Positions 55,945-64,000 of a stretch of DNA of 64,000 nucleotides are shown here, piece after piece. The stretch's first letter is position 1. Every line of letters begins with the position of its first letter. The stretch covers positions 9,867,501-9,931,500 of the forward strand of contig NZ_CP012670.1 in the NCBI RefSeq assembly GCF_004135735.1. The letters run 5' to 3'. The position numbers and the translations under genes are program-made. The notes under the pieces are model-generated. The model was not told where the DNA came from. It made no database searches and saw nothing but the letters and a program-made list of their open reading frames with translations. Source of the DNA: Sorangium cellulosum. GTDB lineage: Bacteria; Myxococcota_A; Polyangia; Polyangiales; Polyangiaceae.

Positions 55945-57435
55945 ATGCGGCGGGGGCGCGACCGGGCGCAGGCGCTCGCGTTCGCGGCGATGGGGGCGCT
56001 CGGCGGGGCGGCGCTCCTGGCCGGCTGCGGGGCGCCGGCGCCGCAGCCGGCGCCGCCGCGAGCGCCAGGGGCCGCGGCGGAAGCGGTGCCGTCTGCGGCG
56101 CCCCCTGCCCCGCCGGCTCCCGGGGCGGGCCGGGCGGACGAGGGCGAGCTCGACGAGGCGGCGCGCCGGGCGCAGGCCGAGATGGCGCAGGTGCTCGCGC
56201 GCGTCGCGAAGGCGCGCGGCCTGCCCGTGCTCCGCGACGTGCCGAGCCGTGTGCTCGACCGTGGGGAGATCCTCGAGCGCGTCCGCGCCCACGTGAAGCG
56301 AGAGCTCCCCGAGGGGGTGCTCGAGCACCAGGGCGAGGCGCTCGCGGCGCTCGAGCTCATCCCGGCCGACTACGACTTCACCGCGGGCATGTTCCGGCTG
56401 GTCCAGGGGCGCATCGCGGGCTTCTACGAGCCGGAGGACGCGACCATGTACCTCGTCGACGATCTCAGCGAGGAGGAGGCCGAGGAGACGCTGGCGCACG
56501 AGCTCGTCCACGCGCTCCAGGACCAGAGCTACTCGCTGGGGAAGCTGCTCACGTTCAAGCGCGGCGACAGCGATCGCCTGGCGGCCGTGCACGCGCTCGC
56601 CGAGGGCGACGCGATGAGCGCGATGTTCGACGTGATGGTCGGCTCGGCGTTCCAGGTGGACGAGTCGCTGCTCCGGAAGCTCGTGGCGATGTCGACGGCG
56701 CTGTCGTCGGTCGGCGACACGCCGCTCGTGCTGCAGGAGTCGCTGGGCGCGCCGTACACGGACGGCTTCGCGTTCGTGCAGGCGCTGCGCCGCGAGGGCG
56801 GCTGGGCCTCGGTGGACGCGGTCTGGCGCGCGCTGCCGGAGACGACCGAGCAGCTTTTGCACCCCGAGAAGCTCGCGTCGCGCGAGCCCGCGGTCGCGGT
56901 GCCGGTCCCGACGGCGGCCGCGCTCGGCCCAGGGTTCCGCGTGGTCTTCGACGACGTGATGGGCGAGCAGGCGCTCCGCATCGCGTTCGCGACGTACGCC
57001 CACCGCGAGGTCGCCGCCGACGCGGCCGCCGGCTGGGGCGGGGATCGGTTCGCCGTGGTGCGCAGGGACGATCCGCAGGATGCGGCGCGGCGGGTGTATG
57101 CGCTCGCGTGGCGGCTCCGGTTCGACAGCGCCGCGGATGCCGCGGAGGCCGCGAAGGTGCTCGAGCGGCGCTTCGGAAAGGCGTGCCGAGAGCGCGCGTC
57201 GCTCGGGCCGATCGCGTGGACGGCGCGCGGGAGCGACGTGGCGGTCGTCGCGGGGCCGTACGAGCGGCGCGCGGGGGGCGGCACGGGGAGCGCGGGGGGG
57301 ACGTGCGCGGGGGCGAAGGGGTGGCTGGCGGAGGTGATGAAGGCGAAGGTCGGGGGGGCTGCGGGGGGCGCGGCGGGCGCAGCGGCTGGGGCGGCTGCGG
57401 CGGGCAGGGAGAAGGGCGAGAAGGGGAACGAGTAG
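55945..57435 (+). CDS. HExxH-type metalloprotease-like lipoprotein, 496 aa
   Basis: ATG 55945 has GGAGG upstream; GTG 55918 would overlap the rpe stop. The signal ends in a lipobox (LGGAALLAGC). A Pro/Ala linker is followed by a domain with the zinc motif ETLAHELVHALQDQS (His185, Glu186, His189) and a likely third ligand in LAEGDAMSAMF (Glu220), as in gluzincins. The region ~300-440 is helical/beta, with no other motif. The C-terminus is a Gly/Ala-rich tail. It probably acts in the periplasm or outer membrane; the substrate is unknown. Confidence 0.8.
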   Translation: MRRGRDRAQALAFAAMGALGGAALLAGCGAPAPQPAPPRAPGAAAEAVPSAAPPAPPAPGAGRADEGELDEAARRAQAEMAQVLARVAKARGLPVLRDVPSRVLDRGEILERVRAHVKRELPEGVLEHQGEALAALELIPADYDFTAGMFRLVQGRIAGFYEPEDATMYLVDDLSEEEAEETLAHELVHALQDQSYSLGKLLTFKRGDSDRLAAVHALAEGDAMSAMFDVMVGSAFQVDESLLRKLVAMSTALSSVGDTPLVLQESLGAPYTDGFAFVQALRREGGWASVDAVWRALPETTEQLLHPEKLASREPAVAVPVPTAAALGPGFRVVFDDVMGEQALRIAFATYAHREVAADAAAGWGGDRFAVVRRDDPQDAARRVYALAWRLRFDSAADAAEAAKVLERRFGKACRERASLGPIAWTARGSDVAVVAGPYERRAGGGTGSAGGTCAGAKGWLAEVMKAKVGGAAGGAAGAAAGAAAAGREKGEKGNE

Positions 57436-57596
57436 AGGGCGCGGGGGCGCGGCGGGCGTGGGCGTAGGCGCGAGCGTGAAGCGGGGACGGGGAGGTCGTT
57501 CGCGCTGTGCTCACCCGCCGGGCATCGGGCGGGCTGGTCAGCCGCATTGACAACGGGAGCACAAAAGGTCAGAAAGACGAGCAAGTAGCGGCATTT

Positions 57597-57686
57597 GGAG
57601 GAGTGGCCGAGCGGTCGAAGGCAGCGGTTTTGAAAACCGCCGTTGGGGTAACTCAACCAGGGGTTCGAATCCCTTCTCCTCCGCCA
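57597..57686 (+). tRNA. tRNA-Ser (anticodon TGA)
   Basis: Acceptor strands GGAGGAG (57597-57603) and CTCCTCC (57676-57682) pair fully, followed by discriminator G and an encoded CCA. The D-stem starts TGGCCGAGCGG; the anticodon stem-loop CGGTTTTGAAAACCG shows TGA; a long variable arm (CCGTTGGGGTAACTCAACC) is typical of serine tRNA; the T-loop is GGTTCGAATCC. TTGACA at 57547-57552 may be the -35 box, but I see no good -10. Downstream DNA is accessory in character, so it may be an integration site. Confidence 0.97.
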
Positions 57687-57910
57687 GTTTTCGAGGGATC
57701 CCGCGGGGTTGGGCGGGGAGCGGAGCGGACAGGTGGGCCCACGTGGACCTGGGTGGGGATGCCGATCTCGGCATGGCTCTCGGCACGGATGCTAACGGGT
57801 TCCGGGATCAGGCGCCTGCGTCGATGATGGGGCGGAGGGGTTGCTCCCGCGTTGCTCGACGAGCCGGAACCGGCGGCTGGCGAGGGAGCCAACTGGGGTA
57901 CGTTCGCCGA

Positions 57911-58447
57911 ATGCTCTGTGTTCGGTCGTGCAATCCGCTCGCCGCTCCCGGTCCTGTCATTGAAGTCGACCCCGCCACCCGTTGCACCAAGGCGCTGCCA
58001 GGCAACGAGCTGAGCCACCTGACGGTGACGCGACGTGGCCTCGTCGCGTACGAGGACGACGACAACATCTGGCCGGGCGCGCTCCTCACGCTCGCTGAGT
58101 GCAACCTCGGCGACAAGGTGTTCGCCGAGCTTGGCGTCGACGCCAACCTCCCGCGCATCTGGCCGCTTTTCGAAGTTTGCGAGGCGGATGAGTCCGACGG
58201 GCTTACGGAGTTCGAGCTCTCCTGCGAGGTCGCGAAGCTCAGCCACAAGTTGCCCGGCGACACGCTCAAAGCCATCTGGCACAGCTCGGAAAGGCTCTCG
58301 GAGCAATGCAGAACGGCCACCGAACAGCTCGCGATCGATCACGCTCGGTACTTCCTCCGGCTGCTGCGCGGAGCTGGGGAGGAGAACATGCTGCCGTGGC
58401 CTCCCAGACTCAGGGAGCGTGTTTTCGAGGTGTTCGGTAAGTCGTGA
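57911..58447 (+). CDS. Hypothetical protein, 178 aa, accessory region
   Basis: ATG 57911 opens a frame with ordinary soluble-protein composition (VIEVDPATRCTKALPGNE, LVAYEDDDNIWPGALLTLAE, FELSCEVAKLSHKLPGDTLK). No signal peptide, membrane span or known motif. The codon bias is weaker than in the housekeeping genes left of the tRNA, consistent with acquired DNA. The minus strand is also open here, but its product is less protein-like. It is convergent with the tcmP-like gene. Confidence 0.55.
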   Translation: MLCVRSCNPLAAPGPVIEVDPATRCTKALPGNELSHLTVTRRGLVAYEDDDNIWPGALLTLAECNLGDKVFAELGVDANLPRIWPLFEVCEADESDGLTEFELSCEVAKLSHKLPGDTLKAIWHSSERLSEQCRTATEQLAIDHARYFLRLLRGAGEENMLPWPPRLRERVFEVFGKS

Positions 58448-58493
58448 GCGGCGAGTGATGCGCACGATGACCAGAAGGCCACATCAGCCAGGA

Positions 58494-59645
58494 TCAGTGG
58501 CCTGCGACAGAGAGTTCATGCTCGTCCTTCACGCTCCGCTCGCCCGGCTTCAAGTTCAAGATCCGGATCTCGCCCTTCTTGTACATCTTCCAGATGAGCC
58601 GCCCGAGCCCGGTCCTCGTGATGTGGTGTGCTTCGAGCAGCCCCGGCCACAGTTTCCGGAACGCGATCGACTTCTCCGCCACGAGCTGGGCGAGAACGTC
58701 ACGGGGCGCCTGTGCGACAGCGCGGGCGTGCAGCGACTCGTAGCGCGAGTCCGTGGCCGGCGGCGCGGCGAGCAGCGTGAGCTGGCCCGTCCTCTCTTCC
58801 TTGGCCCGAAGCGCCGCCTGCTCGCGCACGCTCGCCGCCTCGGCACCAATCACCTTCCGCTCGGCGTCGCGGAAGACCTCCAGGACCGCGGGGCTATTGC
58901 CGCCGACGACGAGGCGGAACTTCGTCCGCTCCACGGTCGGGTGTGGGATCGCGAGATCCGCGGCGTACTCGACCCCGCACTGCGCTTTGAGCTGGCGGCG
59001 GTAGAGCGCGAAGAGCTCCTCCTCGCCGAGGGCCGCCGGCATGTCGCGGTCCTCGAGCCCGAAGAACTCGCGCATCTGATCGCGCAGGAACTGCCGCGGG
59101 TCGTCCTTGAACCGGTTGATGTGATCGAACATCACGTTCACGAGCACGTCGCGCTGCCGCGAGTCCGCGAGCAGGGGCGCGATGAAGCGCATCGCCGCAC
59201 CCTTCCAGCCCGTCGGGTCGACGAAGATGAAGCCCGGATCGCTGCCGAGGAACCGTCGGATGGTGTCGACGTGCTTGCCGAACTCGCCGGGGAACGCCTG
59301 CGTGCGGACCAGACCTGTGTGCCCGTTGATGAAGCGATCGAGGCTGGCGAACGCGAGTGGGTCCTTCTCGACGAAGTAGGCGTCGACGTCGATCGGGTAG
59401 CCCTTGTCGCGCCACGTGGTGGCCGCCGCCTCTAGGGCGTCGAGGCCGATGGCGATCGACGTGTCTGCGAGGGCGGCGTCCTTCGCCTGCCACGGCCCCG
59501 CGAAAACGTCGACGTAGCAAAGGCGAACGCGGCGCCGCTGTGCGAGCGACCCAAGCTTGTGTCCCCACGCGAGGAGGTACTCCTCCAGGACGCGGTGCTT
59601 CAGGTAACTCTGCTCTCGGCCCTGGTACTGTGCGGGAACCTGCAC
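58494..59645 (-). CDS. tcmP: Three-Cys-motif partner protein (TcmP family), 383 aa
   Basis: The N-terminal half has a Rossmann-like pattern with LCYVDVFAGPWQ (residues 43-53) and FIFVDPTGWKG (139-149), reminiscent of methyltransferase motifs I and IV, and VDAYFVEKDPLAF between them. The C-terminal half includes a helical winged-helix-like end (HHITRTGLGRLIWKMYKKGE). Proteins of this family are known to be encoded beside three-Cys-motif (Gp37/Gp68) proteins, and one lies divergently at 59726. GTG 59645 follows GGGGGAG. No restriction or nuclease domain is seen. Biochemical role not established. Confidence 0.85.
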   Translation of the reverse strand: MQVPAQYQGREQSYLKHRVLEEYLLAWGHKLGSLAQRRRVRLCYVDVFAGPWQAKDAALADTSIAIGLDALEAAATTWRDKGYPIDVDAYFVEKDPLAFASLDRFINGHTGLVRTQAFPGEFGKHVDTIRRFLGSDPGFIFVDPTGWKGAAMRFIAPLLADSRQRDVLVNVMFDHINRFKDDPRQFLRDQMREFFGLEDRDMPAALGEEELFALYRRQLKAQCGVEYAADLAIPHPTVERTKFRLVVGGNSPAVLEVFRDAERKVIGAEAASVREQAALRAKEERTGQLTLLAAPPATDSRYESLHARAVAQAPRDVLAQLVAEKSIAFRKLWPGLLEAHHITRTGLGRLIWKMYKKGEIRILNLKPGERSVKDEHELSVAGH

Positions 59646-59725
59646 TGCTCCCCCTTGGCCCGACCCCCTTCCGGCCGGGCCGTGGTCGCCCTAGGATACT
59701 GCACACGTGCCCAGATGAGTGGACC

Positions 59726-60502
59726 ATGAGCGACCAGAGCGCGATCGAGTGGACGGACGCGACGTGGAACCCGGTGCGAGGATGTACGAAGATCTCGCCA
59801 GGGTGCAAGCACTGCTACGCCGAGACGCTCGCGGAGCGGTTCCGGGGCGTCCCCGGCCACCCCTTCGAGCAGGGTTTCGATCTGCGTCTCGTCCCGGAGG
59901 CGCTCGAGCTGCCGCTTCGCTGGCGGCGCAGCCGGCTCGTGTTCGTGAACAGCATGTCCGACCTGTTCCACGAGCGGATCCCGCTCGCCTACATCCAGAA
60001 GGTCTTCGCGGTGATGCGCGAGGCGAAGCAGCACCAGTTCCAGGTGCTGACGAAGAGGGCCGGACGCCTCGAGGATCTGGCGCCACAGCTCGAGTTCGCC
60101 TCGAACATCTGGATGGGGGTGAGCGTGGAGAGCGCCGCTTACACGTGGCGCATCGAGCACCTTCGCCGCGTTCCCGCCAACACAAGGTTCCTCAGCGTCG
60201 AGCCCTTGCTGGGGCCGATCGACGACCTGCCGCTCGAAGGGATCCACTGGGCCATTGTAGGTGGCGAAAGCGGTCACCGTGCGCGGCCGATGCAGGTGGA
60301 GTGGGTCCGCTCGATCCGGGATCAGTGCCGGCGTGCACGGGTGCCGTTCTTCTTCAAGCAGTGGGGCGGTGTCTTCAAGTCCCGCACGGGTCGGGTGCTG
60401 GACGGTCGAACCTGGGACGAGATGCCCGCGGCTTTTCAGGACGCCGTGCAGCCCCCTGCGATGCGAGTGGATGGCCGCGTTCATCTTGCCGTAGGAGCCT
60501 GA
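59726..60502 (+). CDS. Phage Gp37/Gp68 family three-Cys-motif (DUF5131) protein, 258 aa
   Basis: The N-terminus reads SAIEWTDATWNPVRGCTKIS, then PGCKHCYAE: Cys20, Cys27 and Cys30 form C-x6-C-x2-C, a radical-SAM-like iron-sulfur site. Family segments follow: FVNSMSDLFHERIP, FQVLTKRAGRLEDL, NIWMGVSVES, FLSVEPLLGPI, WAIVGGESGHRARPM, and PFFFKQWGG. Length is normal. It is divergent from tcmP with an 80-bp shared promoter region. The family is common in phages and islands; the pair is suspected to modify a macromolecule (inference). Confidence 0.9.
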   Translation: MSDQSAIEWTDATWNPVRGCTKISPGCKHCYAETLAERFRGVPGHPFEQGFDLRLVPEALELPLRWRRSRLVFVNSMSDLFHERIPLAYIQKVFAVMREAKQHQFQVLTKRAGRLEDLAPQLEFASNIWMGVSVESAAYTWRIEHLRRVPANTRFLSVEPLLGPIDDLPLEGIHWAIVGGESGHRARPMQVEWVRSIRDQCRRARVPFFFKQWGGVFKSRTGRVLDGRTWDEMPAAFQDAVQPPAMRVDGRVHLAVGA

Positions 60503-60671
60503 TGAATCGAGCCTGCAGAACGCCGGTAAGCGTAAGCTCAAGCGAGTCGCTGGCCAAGTACCCCAACCGAGGGTGGCCTTCGCTTCCCTTGCGAGCGGGC
60601 TGTCGAAAATTTCGCGGTCTCAGGCGTCCACCGACAGTGACTGCGCCGGCCTGGCGCTTCACACTGCCGCC

Positions 60672-61694
60672 GTGGTGAACGTCTTCCTGTTCAAGCATTG
60701 CCTCAGGGGCTACAAGACGCCCGGTCGCTTCCCGTTCATTGTCGAGGGAAGGGCGCTCCGGCGTATCGGCAGTGCATACATCACCGAACCGTCGTTACGC
60801 CGAATTGTCTATGTAGACGGCTACGGAGCGAACACGCCAGGTCCCAACATCGATCCCTTCGTCCTATCCGAGGTACTGCCCTGGATACTTTCCTTCTGCA
60901 ACATCAATAAGCAGGACGACGAGTTCCTCGCGCGACCAGTCGGAGCCTTCGACGCCGTGAGCCCGCGCAAGATCCTGCCGAAGAGCGTCAACGTAGGAGA
61001 CGTGATTGTCTTCGGTGACTTGCTCCCACGGCGCATCATTGCGATCGACACTGTCCTCTGCGTGGGCCGCCAGCCTGTCGAGCTCCCCCAGGATGGAGGT
61101 CAGTTCGTCCTCCGGTCGCGATTCAATGCGTATTGGAAGCAGTTCGGGGGCGCCTATGGTGCTATGACGTGGAACCAATTCAAGAATCTGCCCGAGTTCA
61201 AGTGGAATCTCGCGGATACCCTCGATAAGCATGAAACAATCTCGGAACTTGGTTACGAGCGGCCAACGTCGCACCATCGAGCGAGGCTTCCAACGCATCT
61301 CCAGATCCTCGGTCGACGCGGTGAGACTGTCGGTGGAGCGGTGGATACGCTACTCAGCGACTTTCTCGGAGGCCGTGGGTTCGACTTCATCCCGCTTGCC
61401 GACAGTCCGCCTCACGCCATGCGGGGCATGCGGAAAGTTGAAGAGTGGCCCGGTTTGTTCATTAGGCCGTGGGATGGCGCGCAGGCGGTTCACCGTGCAG
61501 GTCGCCTGAAAGTAGCCCGTCTAGATTGCGGTCTTGGCGAGAGCTTGCTCCGTCTCATTTTCGAGGAGGCGCGAGAACTCGTCGTCGGCCCCCTCCGCTG
61601 GCTGCAACCAACTGCTCCGGTCACGCCACCGCGCCGGGGTAGTGTGGCCTCTCAGCTCCCCAAGGGTCGAGCAAAGCGGGGCAGAAGGGGCTGA
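60672..61694 (+). CDS. Hypothetical protein, 340 aa, downstream of the three-Cys gene
   Basis: The frame is open from 60573; I place the start at GTG 60672 (or 60675), where protein-like sequence begins (NVFLFKHCLRGYKTPGRFPF). Segments such as RIVYVDGYGANTPGPNIDPF, KSVNVGDVIVFGDLLPRRII and YGAMTWNQFKNLPEFKWNL look folded and soluble. No family is recognised. The C-terminal 80 residues turn Arg/Pro-rich and could result from a late frameshift. It may form a unit with the gene at 59726. Base composition is lower in GC than the core genes. Confidence 0.55.
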   Translation: MVNVFLFKHCLRGYKTPGRFPFIVEGRALRRIGSAYITEPSLRRIVYVDGYGANTPGPNIDPFVLSEVLPWILSFCNINKQDDEFLARPVGAFDAVSPRKILPKSVNVGDVIVFGDLLPRRIIAIDTVLCVGRQPVELPQDGGQFVLRSRFNAYWKQFGGAYGAMTWNQFKNLPEFKWNLADTLDKHETISELGYERPTSHHRARLPTHLQILGRRGETVGGAVDTLLSDFLGGRGFDFIPLADSPPHAMRGMRKVEEWPGLFIRPWDGAQAVHRAGRLKVARLDCGLGESLLRLIFEEARELVVGPLRWLQPTAPVTPPRRGSVASQLPKGRAKRGRRG

Positions 61695-62027
61695 ATGAGC
61701 GGAGCGCGTCTGCGCCATTGCGGCGGCGATCAGGTCACCGTGCCAGAGCATAATGCAGGCGACGTTCGCGCGGATCAGGGTAACGCGCACCTGGCAGCGA
61801 CGAAATGCGGGATGGCACCTGCGCTACAAGTAGCGCGCAGCGGGAATAAGAGCAGAGGAGAGCCTCCCTCTCTCGGATTCCGGCTCGAGGATCGGGGGCG
61901 GCTCGTGGGCGAGGCATGGATACCCAAGGCAGGGCTTTCGGTCGAGGAGTTCGCGACGTGTGTGCGGCAAGTGGCCGTGGAGTGCGATCGTCTGGAATAT
62001 CTGCTGACGGGGAAAGATGCGGAATGA
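61695..62027 (+). CDS. Short hypothetical protein or gene fragment, 110 aa
   Basis: The last ~55 residues are convincing (SLGFRLEDRGRLVGEAWIPK, then GLSVEEFATCVRQVAVECDR, LEYLLTGKDAE) and resemble the C-terminal part of small CesT/YbjN-like domains. The first ~50 residues are not protein-like, so the true 5' end may be missing; ATG 61812 is a shorter start. It is probably a remnant of a longer gene. Confidence 0.4.
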   Translation: MSGARLRHCGGDQVTVPEHNAGDVRADQGNAHLAATKCGMAPALQVARSGNKSRGEPPSLGFRLEDRGRLVGEAWIPKAGLSVEEFATCVRQVAVECDRLEYLLTGKDAE

Positions 62028-62079
62028 GCAGGAGACACCTGACTCGACCTGGGAGGGTCAGCCGCGATGACGGAGCCGC

Positions 62080-62440
62080 TCCTTGTGCTCTCGCATTGAA
62101 ATTGTTCACGGGCGCCTTCAGCCGGTTCCACGAAGACTCGAGGAGCCGCGCACGGGCGCCGTCCCAGGCCCAGAACGACGAGGCCGAATCAGACGCTCCG
62201 CCGTCGATATGCACGAACAGGCTGTTCGGCTCGAAGCGCCCGAAGAAGGGGAGGAGAGCGGCTACGTGCGCGAGCTCGTGGCACATGACGAAACCGCGCG
62301 CCTCTCGTCGGCGAAGGCCATCGGGATAAAAGCTCACGCGCGCCGGCGTCAGGATCTGCGCGACACCGACCTTGCCAGCGGGCTCGATGCGCAGGTTGCC
62401 GTCGGCGGAGACGAAGCTGTCGCCGACGAAGGCGTTTACG
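62080..62440 (-). pseudogene. Carbamoyltransferase-family fragment, decayed
   Basis: Reading the minus strand: VNAFVGDSFVSADGNLRIEP (from ~62440), then VGVAQILTPARVSFYPDGLR, then FVMCHELAHVAALLPFFGRF, EPNSLFVHIDGGASDSASSF and a tail ending NNFNA. The HELAH followed by a VHIDGG segment matches the N-terminal (Carbam_trans_N) domain of carbamoyltransferases. In the same frame just upstream there are two stops (TAG near 62460, TAA near 62450), and homology ends near 62090. So both ends are lost. Family assignment is tentative. Confidence 0.5.
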
Positions 62441-62581
62441 GACGCGTGTTACCGAGCGAGCTATTTGATGGCCGGAAGATCCGGCTCCGTGATGGCCATC
62501 GTCGACCCGGATCTCCGCTCGCCGCGATGGCAGCGAGGGGAGGCGCCGGGGCACTTCGGCGGTCGCGGGGCGCCGACGTTC

Positions 62582-62839
62582 TCAGTCGATGTGGGTGGGG
62601 AGGCGATCGTCGCCGTCGAGGACGGCGCGGTGGCGAGTGAGGGCGTCGCTCAGCCCGTCGATGTGGTGGAGCACGACGTCGACGGCGTAGGTGCGAGGGC
62701 ACAGCGGATCGGGGTCGTCCGGGTAGTTCGCGAGGAGCGCGTCGCGGGCGAGCGCGAGGGCAACGACGAGGGCGGCGGCTGCGCTGCGCTCGTCGTCGAC
62801 CCGCCGCGTGTCCTCCTCGGCCAGGGAGGCTGGGTTCAT
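62582..62839 (-). CDS. Small protein of transposon operon, 85 aa
   Basis: The ATG overlaps the stop of the ATPase gene by 4 bp. The product is helical (SAAAALVVALALARDALLAN, VVLHHIDGLSDALTRHRAVL) with no signal or known motif. Because it is coupled to the transposition ATPase, it is probably the third gene of the element. It lies next to the decayed carbamoyltransferase, so the element end should be nearby. Confidence 0.6.
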   Translation of the reverse strand: MNPASLAEEDTRRVDDERSAAAALVVALALARDALLANYPDDPDPLCPRTYAVDVVLHHIDGLSDALTRHRAVLDGDDRLPTHID

Positions 62840-63651
62840 CCGCCCTCCTCTGCGTCCAATTGCAGGATACGGCTCAGGACATCGCGCTCAACGAGCTTGC
62901 GCTTTTTACGCGCAGCGGCGCGGAGCGCGGCCGTGGCGAGTCGGTCGGTGTCGCGCAGGCTGCCGGCGGCCGCCTCGTGCAACATCGCGATCGCGTCCGA
63001 CGTGAAGAGCTCTTTCGCGCAGCCGACTCGGCTGAGACGTACACGCAGATAGTCGGCCGTATCGTCCGGCGTGAGCGGGTCGATGGTCAGTCGGTAGTGG
63101 AGGCGCGAATACAGGGAGCGATTGCGCCGCACGCGGAGCCGCTCGCCGAGCTCGGGCAAGCCAAGCAACACGAGCGAAAGCAATGCGCGGCTATCCCAGG
63201 CGTAATTGAGGAGAATGTGAAGATGGTCGAGCGTGTCCTGATGAAGTAGGTGGGCTTCATCGAGGACGAAGACCGGGAATACGCGCTCCCTCGCGAGTTC
63301 CTCGACGTGCGTGCTGACCGCGTAGAAGACGTCTCCAGCGGTGCTGCACCGAGCGAGGCCGAGCGCCAGACAGAGCTGGCGATAGAAATCCCGGCGTCCA
63401 AGCGTCACGTTCGCGCAGTAGGTCAAGCGAAACGTCTGCGGCGAAAGGGCATGACGGAGCGCGCGGAGAAGGCACGTCTTGCCAACGCCGGGGTCACCGG
63501 CGAGGAGCACGCTCTTTCTGGCGTGCACCGCTTCGATGAGCATCTCGAGCAGCATCTGCTTGGACGGAGGAAGCCAGAGCTCGCCGTCTTCGATCTCCTT
63601 GGAGAATGGCTCTGCGGTAAAGCTGAAGTAGCTGCAGAAGTCCATGGTCAT
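62836..63651 (-). CDS. AAA ATPase, TniB/ExeA-like transposition protein, 271 aa
   Basis: Starts with the ExeA-like MTMDFCSYFSFTAEPFSKEI. Walker A is VLLAGDPGVGKTCLLRAL (residue ~48); Walker B is VFPVFVLDEAHLLHQD; LVLLGLPELGERL is the sensor region; a C-terminal helical domain (LTPDDTADYLRVRLSRVGCA) follows. ATPases of this group select targets or stimulate DDE transposases. Both neighbours overlap it by 4 bp: the transposase end upstream and the small gene downstream. Confidence 0.88.
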   Translation of the reverse strand: MTMDFCSYFSFTAEPFSKEIEDGELWLPPSKQMLLEMLIEAVHARKSVLLAGDPGVGKTCLLRALRHALSPQTFRLTYCANVTLGRRDFYRQLCLALGLARCSTAGDVFYAVSTHVEELARERVFPVFVLDEAHLLHQDTLDHLHILLNYAWDSRALLSLVLLGLPELGERLRVRRNRSLYSRLHYRLTIDPLTPDDTADYLRVRLSRVGCAKELFTSDAIAMLHEAAAGSLRDTDRLATAALRAAARKKRKLVERDVLSRILQLDAEEGG

Positions 63652-64000
63652 CCCTCCTCGTCACCGCGGGGCGTTCGGCCGAGCGCCTTGTCCAGGAGCG
63701 CTTTCGGCGGGTCGAAGGGGACGCGTGCCTCGTGCGCGACATCGAGGTTGCAGGCCGGCCTCGCGCGACGGGCGTTCTTCACCGGGTCGACTCGGTGCAG
63801 CGCGAAGCGTTTGCCCTCGTGTTCGATCCAGGGCGGCTCGTTCGGCGTGACGAGGCACCGCGATACCGTGACGAGGTGGCCGGCGAGGAAGCCAAGATCG
63901 GTCTCCCAGTCCTCCCCATCCATCGAGAGCGTGCTATCACGCCGGACGCGCCGGCGGGCCTGGGTCGTGAGCGCGTCGCGGAGCTTTCGCTCGTCGAGGC
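63648..64000 (-). CDS. DDE-type (Mu/Tn-like) transposase, C-terminal part, 5' end outside window
   Basis: About 117 codons are visible. The sequence (LDERKLRDALTTQARRRVRR, DSTLSMDGEDWETDLGFLAG, VNVxHR-like VDPVKNARRARP, RVPFDPPKALLDKALGRTPR) matches the beta-barrel C-terminal domain found after the catalytic core of Mu-type transposases. The stop overlaps the ATPase start (ATGA). Operon order transposase-ATPase-small protein defines the mobile element; the catalytic DDE residues lie beyond the window edge. Confidence 0.75.
   Translation of the reverse strand, partial: LDERKLRDALTTQARRRVRRDSTLSMDGEDWETDLGFLAGHLVTVSRCLVTPNEPPWIEHEGKRFALHRVDPVKNARRARPACNLDVAHEARVPFDPPKALLDKALGRTPRGDEEG

Larger units (their letters stand above)
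62582..64000 (-). mobile_element. Transposon of transposase-ATPase-small protein type, right end beyond window
   Basis: Three minus-strand genes with 4-bp overlaps form the coding part. I could not identify terminal inverted repeats or a target duplication: the left end should lie between about 62440 and 62582, and the other end is outside the window. It sits in the accessory stretch that begins at the tRNA-Ser gene. Confidence 0.7.

Noticed and set aside
57653..58465. Minus-strand 270-codon frame overlapping the tRNA edge
   Set aside because: It would read into the tRNA gene and ends in sequence derived from it; the plus-strand frame from 57911 is more protein-like.

Overview
The window is high-GC DNA in which almost every codon ends in G or C. 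It carries many lipoproteins, DUF4388 receiver proteins, an N-terminally cysteine-rich Ser/Thr kinase and glycine-rich exported proteins. Together these suggest a large-genome myxobacterium of the Sorangium/Polyangium type. This is inferred from gene content; no taxonomic marker search was possible.

Layout. 1-15.5 kb: a sulfatase-like lipoprotein, a repeat-rich gap, a 1241-residue signalling protein, an isopropylmalate/isocitrate dehydrogenase relative, alanine dehydrogenase, and a compact operon (DUF167 protein, dapF, two signalling proteins). 15.7-19.7 kb: two exported proteins, zapA, bioF and bioD. A perfect 16-bp parS site lies inside the 5' end of bioD. 19.7-20.95 kb: a non-coding patch with two palindromic repeats, an inverted-repeat element and a broken duplicate of the 3' end of bioD. 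21-29.3 kb: an ABC ATPase and a kinase on the minus strand, then a triple 278-bp repeat with DnaA-box-like 9-mers, then dnaN-recF-gyrB on the plus strand. I read the triple repeat as the probable chromosomal origin. 29.6-45.5 kb: clpB, cinA, a five-gene cytochrome c maturation operon (ccmF, ccmH, a CcmI-like zinc-ribbon protein and two exported proteins), a LeuA-family synthase, and a long carboxypeptidase-regulatory-like/PDZ protein. 45.7-57.4 kb: housekeeping and small genes (HAD phosphatase, thioesterase, hpt, rarA, a TlpA-like redoxin, YggS, rpe) and two tandem paralogous lipoproteins with a CxFNPQPxPP start. 57.6-64 kb: a tRNA-Ser(UGA), then accessory DNA. This includes a divergent three-Cys-motif (Gp37/Gp68) and TcmP pair, unknown genes, a decayed carbamoyltransferase, and an incomplete transposon encoding a transposase end, an AAA ATPase and a small protein.

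The strongest unexplained signal is a family of six imperfect palindromes. They share a conserved core of about 60 bp. The outer arms, 33-37 bp in the four intact copies, differ in sequence between copies but remain complementary within each copy. This points to selection on, or templated repair of, a folded DNA or RNA structure. The probable oriC, the parS site and the tRNA-linked three-Cys/TcmP island are the other priority regions.
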